Origin: Campylobacteraceae bacterium
GTDB lineage: Bacteria; Campylobacterota; Campylobacteria; Campylobacterales; Sulfurovaceae
Length of the DNA stretch: 64,000 nt
Assembly: GCA_027035765.1 (NCBI GenBank)
Contig: JALVUD010000036.1
Coordinates: forward strand, 1 to 64,000
Reading direction: 5' to 3'
Position 1 is the stretch's first letter; every line of letters starts with the position of its first letter. The notes under the pieces were generated by a model, which saw nothing but the letters and a program-made list of their open reading frames with translations, was not told the DNA's origin and ran no database searches. Of this stretch, positions 42,251-51,495 are shown in pieces. The translations under genes and the position numbers were made by a program.

Positions 42251-43230
42251 AGCACGATAAGAAACTCCACTTCTCCCCTAAAGAACGGGAGCAGTTTCTT
42301 CAGCTTCTCGGGGATCATTCCGCGGTGACCATCCTCTCTCATATCCACCCCGATGCCGATGCCATCGGAACCTCTCTGGGTATCTACCTTCTCCTCAAAA
42401 AAGAGGGGTACCGGGTGGAGATTGCCAACGCGACCCGTGAGCTTCCCCGACACCTCGATTTTCTCGAAGGGTTCGGGCGGATCAAACAGAAGATCGACTA
42501 CGACAATTCGCTGATCATCACCTGTGACTGCGGCAGCCTGGACCGACTGGGTTTCGATGTGGAAGGGCGCCGGATCATCAATATCGATCATCACCCCAGC
42601 AATACGAGATTCGGAACGCTCAATCTGGTTCGGCCGGAGGCGGTGAGCAGCTCCGAGGTGGCCTACCGTTTTTTGGAGCCCCTTTTCGAGATTCCCGGGG
42701 GCAGTGCCGAGGCCTTCTACGCGGCGCTCATCTCCGATACCCGCTACTTCACCACCGCCAACGTCAGCGAAGAGAGTTTCGAAGTGGCCAGAGAGCTGAT
42801 CGCTCGTGGGGTGGAGCCCGGCAGCGTGGCCCAGGCGATGCTTCAGCGCCGCTCCCTGGCCTCGCTGCGGGTTCTGGGGCGAGCCCTGGAATCGCTGCAG
42901 CTCTACCTGGGAGGACAGGTGGCGGTGATGATAGTCACCCGGGAGGATCTCGAAGCGACCGGAGCCCGGTACGACGATCTGGACGGGATTGTGGACTATG
43001 CCCGCTCTCTGGTGACTGTCGAAGTGGCGATCATGGTGGTGGAGCGCTCCGGCAGTCGCAAAGTCTCTCTGCGCTCCAAAGGAGCCGATGTGATGCGGAT
43101 CGCTCAGGCCTTCGGGGGCGGGGGGCATACCGTCGCCGCCGGTTTCGAGACGGATACACTGCCGACCCGGGAGCTGATTGAGCGGCTCCTGGAAATGATC
43201 AAAGAGGAAGGAGTCGTGACGACACAATGA
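42247..43230 (+). CDS. DHH-DHHA1 phosphoesterase (NrnA-like oligoribonuclease/pAp phosphatase)
   Basis: The 327-residue protein starts with GTG overlapping nadC (GTGA). Motif I ILSHIHPDADAIGTSLG, motif II TCDCGSLDRLG, motif III NIDHHPSN (DHH) and the C-terminal DHHA1 glycine motif AFGGGGHTVAAGF are all present. Family members degrade short RNAs (nanoRNA), pAp or cyclic dinucleotide products. Which applies here cannot be told from sequence. It ends with an ATGA overlap to the peptidase gene. Confidence 0.9.
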   Translation: MKHDKKLHFSPKEREQFLQLLGDHSAVTILSHIHPDADAIGTSLGIYLLLKKEGYRVEIANATRELPRHLDFLEGFGRIKQKIDYDNSLIITCDCGSLDRLGFDVEGRRIINIDHHPSNTRFGTLNLVRPEAVSSSEVAYRFLEPLFEIPGGSAEAFYAALISDTRYFTTANVSEESFEVARELIARGVEPGSVAQAMLQRRSLASLRVLGRALESLQLYLGGQVAVMIVTREDLEATGARYDDLDGIVDYARSLVTVEVAIMVVERSGSRKVSLRSKGADVMRIAQAFGGGGHTVAAGFETDTLPTRELIERLLEMIKEEGVVTTQ

Positions 43231-44630
43231 GACGCAATTACGGATATGGACGCCGACGCAAAAAACGGGGAGGCTGGCTCTGGCTCTTTCTCCTGCTTCT
43301 GGCTGCCGGTGCAGCAGGCTATCTCTTTCTCTCCCCCCGTTTCGAGCGAATCCCTCCCTCGGTAGAGCTGAAGCCGAGTTTCTTCTGGGCTCCCGGCAAA
43401 GCGATCAAAGTACCGATTCGGGACAATCAGGGCCTGGGGAGCTATCGGGCGGTCCTCAGCGACGGGAAACAGGAGCTGACCGTCGCTTCGGGGAGTTTCA
43501 CGACACCGGTCCGCGAGAGTGAGATCGCTGTCACCCTTCCCAAACAGAGCGGACTCGACCCCCAAAAGGCCCCCTGGCATCTGAAGGTGGAGGTGAGAGA
43601 CCGGAGTCTTTGGAATCTGGGGCGGGGAAATGTCGTCTCAGCAGAAGCGAAAGTCCTGGTGGATACCCGCCCTCCGCGAGTGGGGATCGTCGCCCGGAGC
43701 CCCAGTGTAGTCCGGGGCGGCAGCGGTCTGGTGATCTTCCGGGCGACGGACGAGCATCTGAAAGATGCCTATGTCCAGGTGGGGAAAAAGCGCTTCCGGG
43801 TCCTCCCCTACCGGGCCAAAGGCTACTGGGCCACGCTGCTGGCCTGGCCGTTCCGTAACGAGATCTTCGATCCGAAAGTGGTGGCGGTGGACAAGGCCGG
43901 CAACCGGACCGAAGCAAAGATCGCTTTCGAGCGTATCGGCAGGAGCTACCGGGTCTCCTGGATACGCCTCAGTGACCGGTTTCTCCGGGGTAAAATCGCC
44001 GAGGTCGCCCGACTCGATCCCAAGATCGAGGCACTCACCGATCCTCTACGGCGCTTCAAAGCGATCAATGAGGGGATGCGACAACGCAATGAAGCACTGA
44101 TCCATCATTACACTGCCGCTCCCAGCCCCGTGGATTTCTCCCGCTGGCGACTGAAGGCTTTCTACCCGCTCAAGAGTGCCAAACGGGTGGCCGATTTCGG
44201 GGACGAACGCCACTACTACTATCGGGATCGCAACCGGGAGGTTTCCCGCTCCTATCATCTGGGATACGATCTGGCCAGTGTCAGCCATGCTCCGATCATC
44301 AGTTCCAATCCGGCAACGGTGGTCTTCGCGGGCTATAACGGTATCTACGGCAATATGCCGATCCTGGACCACGGCTTCGGTCTCTACACGCTCTACGGCC
44401 ACTGCTCCTCGGTTCTGGTCAGCGAAAAGGAGCATGTCCGGGCCGGACAGGTGATCGCCCGGACCGGCAAGACGGGGCTGGCCCTGGGGGACCATCTCCA
44501 TTTCGGGGTTCTGGTCCAGGGCGTGGAGGTGTGGCCTATGGACTGGATGAAACAGAACTGGATCAACAGCCACATTGATGCCGTTTTTCGGGAGGCGGAC
44601 CGGATCATCGGCCGGGCAAAAAAGCGTTGA
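43227..44630 (+). CDS. M23-family peptidoglycan endopeptidase, membrane-anchored
   Basis: The 467-residue protein has one N-terminal membrane anchor (WLWLFLLLLAAGAAGYLFL), a long periplasmic region and a C-terminal LytM/M23 domain (~340-450) with YHLGYDLAS (HxxxD), LYTLYGHCS and DHLHFGVLV (HxH), all metal ligands present. It should cut peptide cross-links in the cell wall and shape the cell. The gene directly upstream of lpxC is also an M23 peptidase in Campylobacter jejuni, which supports orthology. Coupled to the DHH gene. Confidence 0.9.
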   Translation: MRRNYGYGRRRKKRGGWLWLFLLLLAAGAAGYLFLSPRFERIPPSVELKPSFFWAPGKAIKVPIRDNQGLGSYRAVLSDGKQELTVASGSFTTPVRESEIAVTLPKQSGLDPQKAPWHLKVEVRDRSLWNLGRGNVVSAEAKVLVDTRPPRVGIVARSPSVVRGGSGLVIFRATDEHLKDAYVQVGKKRFRVLPYRAKGYWATLLAWPFRNEIFDPKVVAVDKAGNRTEAKIAFERIGRSYRVSWIRLSDRFLRGKIAEVARLDPKIEALTDPLRRFKAINEGMRQRNEALIHHYTAAPSPVDFSRWRLKAFYPLKSAKRVADFGDERHYYYRDRNREVSRSYHLGYDLASVSHAPIISSNPATVVFAGYNGIYGNMPILDHGFGLYTLYGHCSSVLVSEKEHVRAGQVIARTGKTGLALGDHLHFGVLVQGVEVWPMDWMKQNWINSHIDAVFREADRIIGRAKKR

Positions 44631-44642
44631 TAAAAATTTGGC

Positions 44643-44648
44643 TATAAT
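44643..44648 (+). promoter_or_regulatory. -10 box for lpxC
   Basis: AAATTTGGCTATAAT precedes lpxC by 40 bases. The T/A-rich upstream part in place of a -35 is typical of this class. The ORF-track ATG at 44649 overlaps the box and cannot be the start if it is used. Confidence 0.5.
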
Positions 44649-44687
44649 ATGCACAATAACTCCGCCCGAGCGGCACGAAGGGAAGGA

Positions 44688-45572
44688 ATGCACCAGCGGA
44701 CTATCGCCAAACCCACCGAAGTGGTGGGGATCGGCCTTCACAAGGGCGAATCGATCCGTCTGAGGATTGAGCCTCTCGATGCCGACAGCGGCATCATCTT
44801 CTACCGCAGCGACCTGGGCCGAAGCATTCCCCTGAGCCCCTCTGCTGTCATCGATACCCGAATGGCCACGGTCATCGGAGCCCCCGACGGCTATATCTCC
44901 ACCATCGAGCATTTCCTATCGGCCCTCTACGCCCACGGAATCGACAATCTCCGGATCGTCCTGGAGGGCAATGAAATGCCCATTATGGACGGCAGTGCCG
45001 TCTCCTTCTGTCTGCTGCTCCAGGAGGCGGGGATCCGTACTCTGGAGCAGCCCAAGCGCTTTCTGAAGATCCGTCGGCCGGTGGAGATCCGGGAGGGAGA
45101 GAAGTACGTCCGTCTGGAGCCCTCCGAGGAGATCTCCTTCGATTTCGAGATCGATTTCGACCATCCCGCCATCGGCCGCCAGCGTTTCTCTTTCGATTTC
45201 ACTCTGAGCAGCTATATGGAGGAGATCGCCCGGGCCAGAACCTTCGGTTTCGCCCGGGATATCCAGTATCTTCAGAGTCAGAATCTCGCCCTGGGCGCCA
45301 GCCTGAAAAACGCTATCGGCCTGGACGAACACAAGGTCCTCAATCCCGAGGGACTACGCTATTCCGACGAGTTCGTCCGCCACAAGATTCTCGATGCCAT
45401 GGGGGATATGATGGTCACCGGTCACAACCTGCTGGGACACTACCGCTCCTTCGCCGGCAGCCATGATCTCAATCACCGCCTGACGGAAAAGCTGCTGGCC
45501 GACGCGGCCAACTATGAGATTGTGGCTCTGGAGCAGATCCGGAGTCCCCATTATGAGCGGTGTTTTGCCTAA
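44688..45572 (+). CDS. lpxC: UDP-3-O-acyl-N-acetylglucosamine deacetylase
   Basis: The start at ATG 44688 (MHQRTIAKPTEVVG) with GAAGGGAAGGA upstream gives 294 residues. Zinc and catalytic motifs: TIEHFLSALYAHGID, ILDAMGDMM with HKILD, and GHNLLGHYRSF/SHDLNHRL. It carries out the committed step of lipid A synthesis. It overlaps the next gene by 20 bases. Gene order from here to rimP matches Campylobacter. Confidence 0.95.
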   Translation: MHQRTIAKPTEVVGIGLHKGESIRLRIEPLDADSGIIFYRSDLGRSIPLSPSAVIDTRMATVIGAPDGYISTIEHFLSALYAHGIDNLRIVLEGNEMPIMDGSAVSFCLLLQEAGIRTLEQPKRFLKIRRPVEIREGEKYVRLEPSEEISFDFEIDFDHPAIGRQRFSFDFTLSSYMEEIARARTFGFARDIQYLQSQNLALGASLKNAIGLDEHKVLNPEGLRYSDEFVRHKILDAMGDMMVTGHNLLGHYRSFAGSHDLNHRLTEKLLADAANYEIVALEQIRSPHYERCFA

Positions 45573-46020
45573 GCGGACTCTCCTGATCAATCCCGTTGCT
45601 TCTCCGTTGCAGTTTGCCCTTTATGAGGGAGGTGAGCTGCAGCGCAGCTGGGAACGCGACGGTTACGCTTCCGAAGTTCTGCTGCCGGAGCTGGAGCGCA
45701 TCTTGCGTGAAAAGAGACTCGATGAGATCCTCTATGTCAACGGTCCCGGCAGCCAGATGGGGATCAAACTCACCTACATCGCCCTGGAGACCCTGCGGCT
45801 GCTGCGGGGAATCCCTTTCGGAGCGGTCAGCGCTTTCGCCCTCAACGGCGGCCGGCCTCTCAAGGCCATGGGACGGCTCTATTTCGTCAAAGAAAAAGAG
45901 ACTATAATTACGCAACCTCTCGAGGAAACCATTGTGCAGGAGTTCTCGTTCCCCTCTTCGCTGGAGGCACTGGAACGGGAGCCGGAGAACCGGCCCGACT
46001 ATCGACTGCCTGCCGTCTAA
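45553..46020 (+). CDS. Short TsaB-like protein
   Basis: From ATG 45553 the protein has 155 residues. It has the N-terminal ASKHA-like fold of TsaB (LLINPVASPLQFALYEGGEL, LYVNGPGSQMGIKLTYIALE, GIPFGAVSAFAL) but lacks the longer C-terminal half of E. coli TsaB (231 residues). Campylobacter has an equally short gene at this place. If functional it would help form the t6A modification of tRNA as a partner of TsaD. It lies between lpxC and thrB with a 20-base overlap upstream. Confidence 0.7.
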   Translation: MSGVLPKRTLLINPVASPLQFALYEGGELQRSWERDGYASEVLLPELERILREKRLDEILYVNGPGSQMGIKLTYIALETLRLLRGIPFGAVSAFALNGGRPLKAMGRLYFVKEKETIITQPLEETIVQEFSFPSSLEALEREPENRPDYRLPAV

Positions 46021-46029
46021 AGGCCCGAT

Positions 46030-46914
46030 GTGTTTATCAGTGTACCCGCAACGAGTGCCAATCTGGGGCCGGGGTTCGATACCCTGGGGCTCGCCATCGA
46101 TCTGCGCAACGAGATCGTCATCAAGCCCTCCCGATTTCTGAGTGTCTCCACCAAAGGGGAGGGGGCCGACAACCCCAAGATCAAAAAGAACACCCTCTTT
46201 CTCCATATCTTCAACGAACAGTACCGGCGCCTCACGGGAGGCAAGCAGCCGGTTTTTCGCTTCGAGTTCACCAACCGCATCCCCATTTCCCGAGGGCTCG
46301 GAAGTTCGTCTGCGGTGATCGTCGCTGCCATCACCGCCGCCCATGTTGCCGCCGGAGCCAAATATAACAAGCGCAAGATCCTCAACACCGCTCTACGCTA
46401 TGAGCATCACCCCGACAATATCACTCCCGCGGTGATGGGAGGGTTCAATGTCGCCTGTCTGGAGGGGGAGAGAGTCTACAGCAAGAAACGCCGTCTTCCC
46501 GCCTATCTGCGGGCGGTCCTGGTGGTGCCGGACCGAAGAATCTCCACCAACCGCTCCCGCAACGTTCTTCCGAAGATGTATACCAAGGAGGAGCTGGTCT
46601 ACTCCCTCTCGCGGGCAGCCTATATGACCGCACTCTTCATGAGCGAATCCTGGGATCTGCTGCGGATCGCTGCCAAAGACAAGATCCATCAGGAGCGCCG
46701 TATGAAGATGATGCCCGAACTCTTTGATGTCCAGAAGACCGCGCTGGATCACGGGGCGCTTATGAGCACCCTCTCCGGCAGTGGATCGACTTTCTTCAAT
46801 TTGGCCTACGCCGACGATGCCGATGCTCTGGCGACAGCTTTGGCGGAACGCTTTCCCCAGTTCCGGGTCATGACCCACGGTCTAGATAATACGGGCGTCA
46901 TAGGAAAGTCCTGA
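46030..46914 (+). CDS. thrB: Homoserine kinase (GHMP family)
   Basis: The start is taken as GTG 46030 ([20 protein letters not shown]). The 294-residue protein has the GHMP ATP loop [20 protein letters not shown] and the C-terminal motif [13 protein letters not shown]. It phosphorylates homoserine for threonine synthesis. It follows the tsaB-like gene by nine bases. The lpxC-tsaB-thrB-ylxR-infB order matches Campylobacter. Confidence 0.93.
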   Translation: MFISVPATSANLGPGFDTLGLAIDLRNEIVIKPSRFLSVSTKGEGADNPKIKKNTLFLHIFNEQYRRLTGGKQPVFRFEFTNRIPISRGLGSSSAVIVAAITAAHVAAGAKYNKRKILNTALRYEHHPDNITPAVMGGFNVACLEGERVYSKKRRLPAYLRAVLVVPDRRISTNRSRNVLPKMYTKEELVYSLSRAAYMTALFMSESWDLLRIAAKDKIHQERRMKMMPELFDVQKTALDHGALMSTLSGSGSTFFNLAYADDADALATALAERFPQFRVMTHGLDNTGVIGKS

Positions 46915-46923
46915 CTTTTTTGG

Positions 46924-46929
46924 TATAAT
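46924..46929 (+). promoter_or_regulatory. -10 box abutting the ylxR start
   Basis: TTTTTTGGTATAAT is followed by GCCC and then the GTG at 46934, so a message from here would begin at or near the start codon. It is likely the promoter of the ylxR-infB-rbfA-rimP operon. Confidence 0.5.
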
Positions 46930-46933
46930 GCCC

Positions 46934-47173
46934 GTGAAAAAATATCCTATTCGAATGTGTATTGCCTGCAGAAACAGAGAACCCCAACATACATTAATCC
47001 GAATACAGTTTGAAGGTGGTCGGGTCATACCCTATCGCGGTCAGGGCCGGAGCAGTTATATCTGCCGCGCCTGCAGTCAGAATACGAAGAGGATCAAACA
47101 ACTGTCAAAACGCTTCCGGATCGAGGAGGAGGCTTTTGTCAAGCTACTAAAGGAGTGCTACACTGATGGGTGA
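46934..47173 (+). CDS. ylxR: YlxR-family RNA-binding protein
   Basis: Reading from GTG 46934 gives 79 residues; the track's ATG (46928) overlaps the -10 box. The family motif MCIACRNREP and the later CRACSQN, plus GGRVIPYRGQGRSSYIC, match YlxR (DUF448), an RNA-binding or transcription-associated protein encoded with infB in most bacteria. It overlaps infB by eight bases. Confidence 0.85.
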   Translation: MKKYPIRMCIACRNREPQHTLIRIQFEGGRVIPYRGQGRSSYICRACSQNTKRIKQLSKRFRIEEEAFVKLLKECYTDG

Positions 47174-49775
47174 TAAAGTCAAGATCCAGGAGATTGCGGC
47201 CGAGGCCGGAATGTCCAACAGCGAGCTGCTGAACAAAGCCAAAGAGCTTGGATTCGATGTCAAAGTTGCGGGGAGTTCCGTGACCCTGGACCAGGCAGCG
47301 ATGCTGATGGACTATGCGATGACGGGACGCTGGCCCGATGCTCTACCGAAGCCGGGAGCCGGAAAAACGTCGTCGGCCGAAAACGAGGCTGAAAAGGCAG
47401 CTCCCGAAGCCGAGGGTGAAAAGGGTGCCGAAGAGGCCGTAAGCGTCGAGACAGTGGCCGAGACCCCGGCAGAGGAAGCGCCCGCCGTTGAGGCCGCCGC
47501 ACCGAAAAAGAGTGCGACGGTCCGCAAAGGGATCACCGCCACCGCCCGCAAGAGTGCCGAAACGGCCGAAGAGGAAGCGGAGACACCTCTGCGGCGTGCC
47601 CCCTTGCGCAAAAAAGGGATTACCATCGTCAAGAAGGCGAAGCCGGCTCCGAGCCGGGAGAAAAAGATCTCCCTATCCAACGTCTCTCCCAGCGCCTCTT
47701 CCAAAAAGAAGAAAAAGAAGACTCCCGCCGAAGCCAAATCCACTGGCGAAAAGCTGGAGATCCTGGGCGAGCGGGATCTGGGAGGATCTGTGGAGCTCTT
47801 CGAGGAGCAGGAGGTGGTCCTGCTGGATTTTTCCGACAAGACCATCTTCGAGGAGCAGCAGCGTCAGGAGGAGCGCCGTCGTGCCGAAGCCAAACGGCGG
47901 GCTGCTCAGGGGATCGGCGGTATGCCGCAGCGCAACTTCCCCAACCGTCCCGGCGGGCGCAATATCCGCCGCGGCGGACGCCGTAGAAAATATACCAAAC
48001 AAGAGAATACAGAAAAGGTCAGCGTGGTAAGAATCCCCGAAGATGTTCGTGTCTATGAGTTCGCCGAGAAGGTCGGCAAAAGTGTCGGCGAAGTGGTCAA
48101 GGTCCTCTTCGCCCTGGGAACCATGGTGACCAAAAACGACTTCCTCGACAAAGATGCCATCGAGATCCTGGCCGAAGAGTTTGATGTACAGGTCGAGACC
48201 ATCAACCCTCTGGATGAGTTGGACTATGTCGCCGCCTACGATGCCGAGCCCAATACCGTCGAAGAGCCCCGTCCTCCGGTCATCACCGTCATGGGACACG
48301 TTGACCACGGAAAGACCTCGCTGCTGGACTATATCCGCTCCACCAAAGTGGCCGCCAAAGAGGCGGGAGGAATCACCCAGCACGTCGGTGCCTATCAGGT
48401 GGAAAAAGACGGGGAGAAGATCACCTTCATCGACACCCCGGGCCACGCCGCCTTTACCGAAATGCGGGCACGGGGAGCCCAGGCGACCGATATCGCCGTC
48501 ATTGTCGTCGCGGCCGATGACGGGGTGATGCCCCAGACCAAGGAGTCCATCGCCCATGCCCAGGCGGCCGGGGTCCCCATCATCATCGCCATCACCAAGA
48601 TCGACAAGCCCACCGCCAACATCGACAATGTCAAGTCCCAGCTGGCGGAGATCGGCATTCTCCCCGTGGATTGGGGCGGAGAGTACGAGACCGTCGCCGT
48701 CTCCTCCCACACCGGCGAGGGGATCGACGAACTGCTGGAGACCATCGTGCTCCAGTCCGAAATGATGGAACTCACCGCCGATCCTACCCGCCGGGCCAAA
48801 GCGATCGTCATCGAGAGCTCGGTGGAGAAGGGCTTCGGTCCTGTGGCCAACGTCATCGTCAAGAACGGGACCCTTCACGTGGGGGACAACGTCATCGTCG
48901 GGACCACCTACGGCCGGGTGCGGACCCTGATCCTCGACGACGGCAGCCGTGCCAAAGAGATCGGGCCCAGCACTCCTGCCGCCGTGGTGGGACTCCATGA
49001 CGTGCCCCAGGCCGGCGAGGTGCTGGTGGGTATGGAGAGCGAGAAGGAGGCGAAGGAGCTGGCGGACAAACGCAAAGAGTACGCCCGGGCCAAAGAGCTC
49101 TCCAAAAGCACCAAGGTCTCCATCGACGAACTGGGAAGCCTCATCGCCGAAGGGAAGATCAAGAAACTTCCCCTGGTGGTCAAAGCCGATGTCCAGGGAT
49201 CCCTGGAGGCGATCAAATCGGCGCTGGCGGATCTGAAGAACGAAGAGGTCAAAGTCGACATCATCCACGGAGGAGTCGGCGGGATCACCGAGAGTGACGT
49301 GCTCCTGGCCGACGCCAGCGAGAATGCGCTGATCCTCGGCTTCAATGTCCGCCCCACCGGTGCGGTCAAGAAGAAGGCCGAGGATCTGGGGATCGAAGTC
49401 AAGACCTACTCCATCATCTACGACCTGATTGACGATGTCAAAGCGCTGCTGGGAGGTCTGATGAGCCCGGTCGTCACCGAAGAGGTCACCGGCCAGGCCG
49501 AAGTACGGGAGACCTTCACCGTGGCCAAGGTCGGGACCATCGCCGGATGTATGGTCACCGACGGTGTCATCGAGCGCAATGCCGGCGCCCGGCTCATCCG
49601 TGATGGCGTGGTGGTCTATACGAGCCGCATCAGCTCCCTCAAGCGTTTCACCGAAGATGCCAAAGAGGTCCGGGCCGGTTTCGAGTGCGGGATCATGCTG
49701 GAGAACTTCAACGACATCAAAGTGGGTGATGTCATCGAGACCTTCAAAGAGGTGGAGGAACAGGCGACGCTATGA
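47166..49775 (+). CDS. infB: Translation initiation factor IF-2
   Basis: The 869-residue protein has an N-terminal IF2N domain (KIQEIAAEAGMSNSELLNKA), a low-complexity linker rich in Ala/Glu/Lys (~residues 55-275), a second IF2N-like segment (VRVYEFAEKVGKSVGEVVKV), then the GTPase domain with GHVDHGKTS, DTPGHAAF and TKID, and domains II-IV. It brings initiator tRNA to the ribosome. rbfA follows with a four-base overlap. Confidence 0.96.
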   Translation: MGDKVKIQEIAAEAGMSNSELLNKAKELGFDVKVAGSSVTLDQAAMLMDYAMTGRWPDALPKPGAGKTSSAENEAEKAAPEAEGEKGAEEAVSVETVAETPAEEAPAVEAAAPKKSATVRKGITATARKSAETAEEEAETPLRRAPLRKKGITIVKKAKPAPSREKKISLSNVSPSASSKKKKKKTPAEAKSTGEKLEILGERDLGGSVELFEEQEVVLLDFSDKTIFEEQQRQEERRRAEAKRRAAQGIGGMPQRNFPNRPGGRNIRRGGRRRKYTKQENTEKVSVVRIPEDVRVYEFAEKVGKSVGEVVKVLFALGTMVTKNDFLDKDAIEILAEEFDVQVETINPLDELDYVAAYDAEPNTVEEPRPPVITVMGHVDHGKTSLLDYIRSTKVAAKEAGGITQHVGAYQVEKDGEKITFIDTPGHAAFTEMRARGAQATDIAVIVVAADDGVMPQTKESIAHAQAAGVPIIIAITKIDKPTANIDNVKSQLAEIGILPVDWGGEYETVAVSSHTGEGIDELLETIVLQSEMMELTADPTRRAKAIVIESSVEKGFGPVANVIVKNGTLHVGDNVIVGTTYGRVRTLILDDGSRAKEIGPSTPAAVVGLHDVPQAGEVLVGMESEKEAKELADKRKEYARAKELSKSTKVSIDELGSLIAEGKIKKLPLVVKADVQGSLEAIKSALADLKNEEVKVDIIHGGVGGITESDVLLADASENALILGFNVRPTGAVKKKAEDLGIEVKTYSIIYDLIDDVKALLGGLMSPVVTEEVTGQAEVRETFTVAKVGTIAGCMVTDGVIERNAGARLIRDGVVVYTSRISSLKRFTEDAKEVRAGFECGIMLENFNDIKVGDVIETFKEVEEQATL

Positions 49776-50137
49776 ACCAGGCAGAGATCAAGCGCAAACG
49801 GACCGAATCGGTCCTGCGCGAACTGATCCCCGAAGCCCTGGGGACCCTGGACGACGAGCGGATCAACGCCCTGAACGTCACAGAGGTACTCTGCTCCCGG
49901 GGACGTTACGACGCCCGGGTCTTTCTGGATCCTGCCGGGATCGAACCCGAGGAGCAGGAAGAGGTGTTGCGGCGGCTGCGGAAGGTCGCCGGCTATCTCA
50001 AGACCTATATCAAAGAGGCAGAGGGGTGGTACAAGGCCCCCAACTTCACCTTCGAGTTCGATGACGAGCTGGAGCGGATCAGCCGAATCGACGAACTCTT
50101 CAAAAAGATCGAAAAGGAGATCGGCGATGCCTCTTGA
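49772..50137 (+). CDS. rbfA: Ribosome-binding factor A
   Basis: The 121-residue protein has the KH-type fold sequence of RbfA: IKRKRTESVLRELIPEAL, ALNVTEVLCSRGRYDARVFL and a C-terminal FEFDDELERISRIDELFKKI. It matures the 5' end of 16S rRNA and the small subunit. It overlaps infB by four bases and rimP by 11. Confidence 0.92.
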   Translation: MNQAEIKRKRTESVLRELIPEALGTLDDERINALNVTEVLCSRGRYDARVFLDPAGIEPEEQEEVLRRLRKVAGYLKTYIKEAEGWYKAPNFTFEFDDELERISRIDELFKKIEKEIGDAS

Positions 50138-50564
50138 AGATCAGATCGCCAAAATCGTCGCCAGCCACGGCGCGGAGTTCTACGATACTGAGACGGTCAA
50201 CGAGAACGATCAGACCATCTACCGTGTCTACATCACCAAAGAGGGCGGGGTGGATCTGGACACCTGCGCCGAGATCTCCAACGACCTTTCCCCTCTGCTG
50301 GATGTCCATCCCCCCGTCAGCGGCAACTACTTCCTGGAAGTGAGCTCCCCCGGGATCGAACGGCCTCTCAAAAAACCGCGCCATTTCCAAAATGCCGTCG
50401 GAGAGCGGGTCAAGCTCAAGATCGCCGGCGGGGAGAAGCTCAAAGGGATCCTCGAGTCCGCCGACGAGGAGGGGATCGTCCTGCGTAACAAAGAGGGAGA
50501 GCACCGCTTCGGCTATCCCCAGATCCTCAAAGCCCGCACCTACTTCGACTGGGCCAACATGTAA
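50127..50564 (+). CDS. rimP: Ribosome maturation factor RimP
   Basis: Reading from ATG 50127 gives 145 residues. Family motifs: GAEFYDTETVNEND, VDLDTCAEISNDLSPLLDV, YFLEVSSPGIERPLKKPRHF and the C-terminal SH3-like part. It is needed for 30S assembly. It is the last gene of the ylxR-infB operon; no strong terminator was found in the 98-bp AT-rich gap that follows. Confidence 0.92.
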   Translation: MPLEDQIAKIVASHGAEFYDTETVNENDQTIYRVYITKEGGVDLDTCAEISNDLSPLLDVHPPVSGNYFLEVSSPGIERPLKKPRHFQNAVGERVKLKIAGGEKLKGILESADEEGIVLRNKEGEHRFGYPQILKARTYFDWANM

Positions 50565-50662
50565 ACCCCTAATCTATTGTTAACTATTCATTATCTTTTT
50601 AAGTAAAAATAAATGACTATTTTGTTAATGTATCTTTAGTTCATTAAGTTAGGGAGGGGTAA

Positions 50663-51346
50663 ATGAAGAAAGTGGTACTTTCGATGTCGACTGTGCTGGC
50701 AATGAGTACGTTTGCATTAGGGGGCGGTGATGTTGTGCCGGCAATAAATGATGATGGTGGTTTTTATATAGGGCTGGAAGCCGGTTATCTTAACGGTAAA
50801 GCCGAGCATAGATATTTATGGGGTGGAAGTGAATTCGCACCTCGAGGGGACTCAGATCCAGATGGGAGTATTGCCGGGATTCTTGCAGGGTATCAGCGAT
50901 ACTTCGGAAACTATCTTTTGGGTTTAGAAGCTGACTTCATGATGAGTGGATCGAAAGGATCGTTTGAGGATTTTAGCGGTGCCACATCTGCAGGTCGTTC
51001 GGAGATCAATTACATATATTCATTGAGAATTAGAGCAGGATATCGCTTTGATTCCTGGGATACGTTGGCATACCTGACGGTAGGGTATGGGGGCGCTGAT
51101 GTGGATCTATATGGTGGGCCAGCTGGTTCCATGCCTACTGATGGTTATACTGCGCACTATCACGGAGGTGTATTTGGTGGCGGCCTTGAAAAAGCTTTTG
51201 GAAAACATGTCCATATACGCCTGGAATATCGCTACAGCAATTTAGGAACAAAAACTGGTTCACTTCTTCCTGGTTACGGGGATGTTGAGATGCCAGTGAA
51301 ATTAAAAACTCACCAATTCATTGGTGCTGTCTATTATCAATTTTAA
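50663..51346 (+). CDS. Outer-membrane beta-barrel protein with atypical base composition
   Basis: The 227-residue protein has a signal peptide (KKVVLSMSTVLAMSTFALGG) and a beta-barrel pattern of alternating aromatic strands (GGFYIGLEAGYLNG, LGLEADFMMSG, YIYSLRIRAGYRF, HVHIRLEYRYSNLG) ending in VYYQF with a C-terminal Phe. This fits the OmpA-like/Omp25 porin-family barrels. The gene and its flanks are clearly more AT-rich than the neighbours and use codons such as TTA, ATA and GGT more, suggesting recent acquisition. GGGAGGGG stands before the ATG. The role is unknown. Confidence 0.8.
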   Translation: MKKVVLSMSTVLAMSTFALGGGDVVPAINDDGGFYIGLEAGYLNGKAEHRYLWGGSEFAPRGDSDPDGSIAGILAGYQRYFGNYLLGLEADFMMSGSKGSFEDFSGATSAGRSEINYIYSLRIRAGYRFDSWDTLAYLTVGYGGADVDLYGGPAGSMPTDGYTAHYHGGVFGGGLEKAFGKHVHIRLEYRYSNLGTKTGSLLPGYGDVEMPVKLKTHQFIGAVYYQF

Positions 51347-51369
51347 TACTTTATACGTTAAGAAAGAAA

Positions 51370-51388
51370 CCCCAAAAATTGGGGATTT
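51370..51388 (+). terminator. Hairpin terminator after the outer-membrane protein gene
   Basis: CCCCAA-aaa-TTGGGG followed by ATTT, preceded by A residues, 23 bases after the stop. The rest of the 51347-51783 gap contains only the small gene at 51496 and otherwise AT-rich sequence with nothing recognised. Confidence 0.55.
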
Positions 51389-51495
51389 GCCGCCGAACGA
51401 TATTTTGCTATCTCTGATGTCACATTGAATTTGATGATTGGTAGATGACTCTCCAAATCCTGACATGATCCATTTATAGAAGTGGAGGTTTTGCC

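Noticed and set aside
47673-49268. 531-residue minus-strand ORF opposite infB
   Set aside because: Antisense shadow rich in Asp/Gly; infB is certain.
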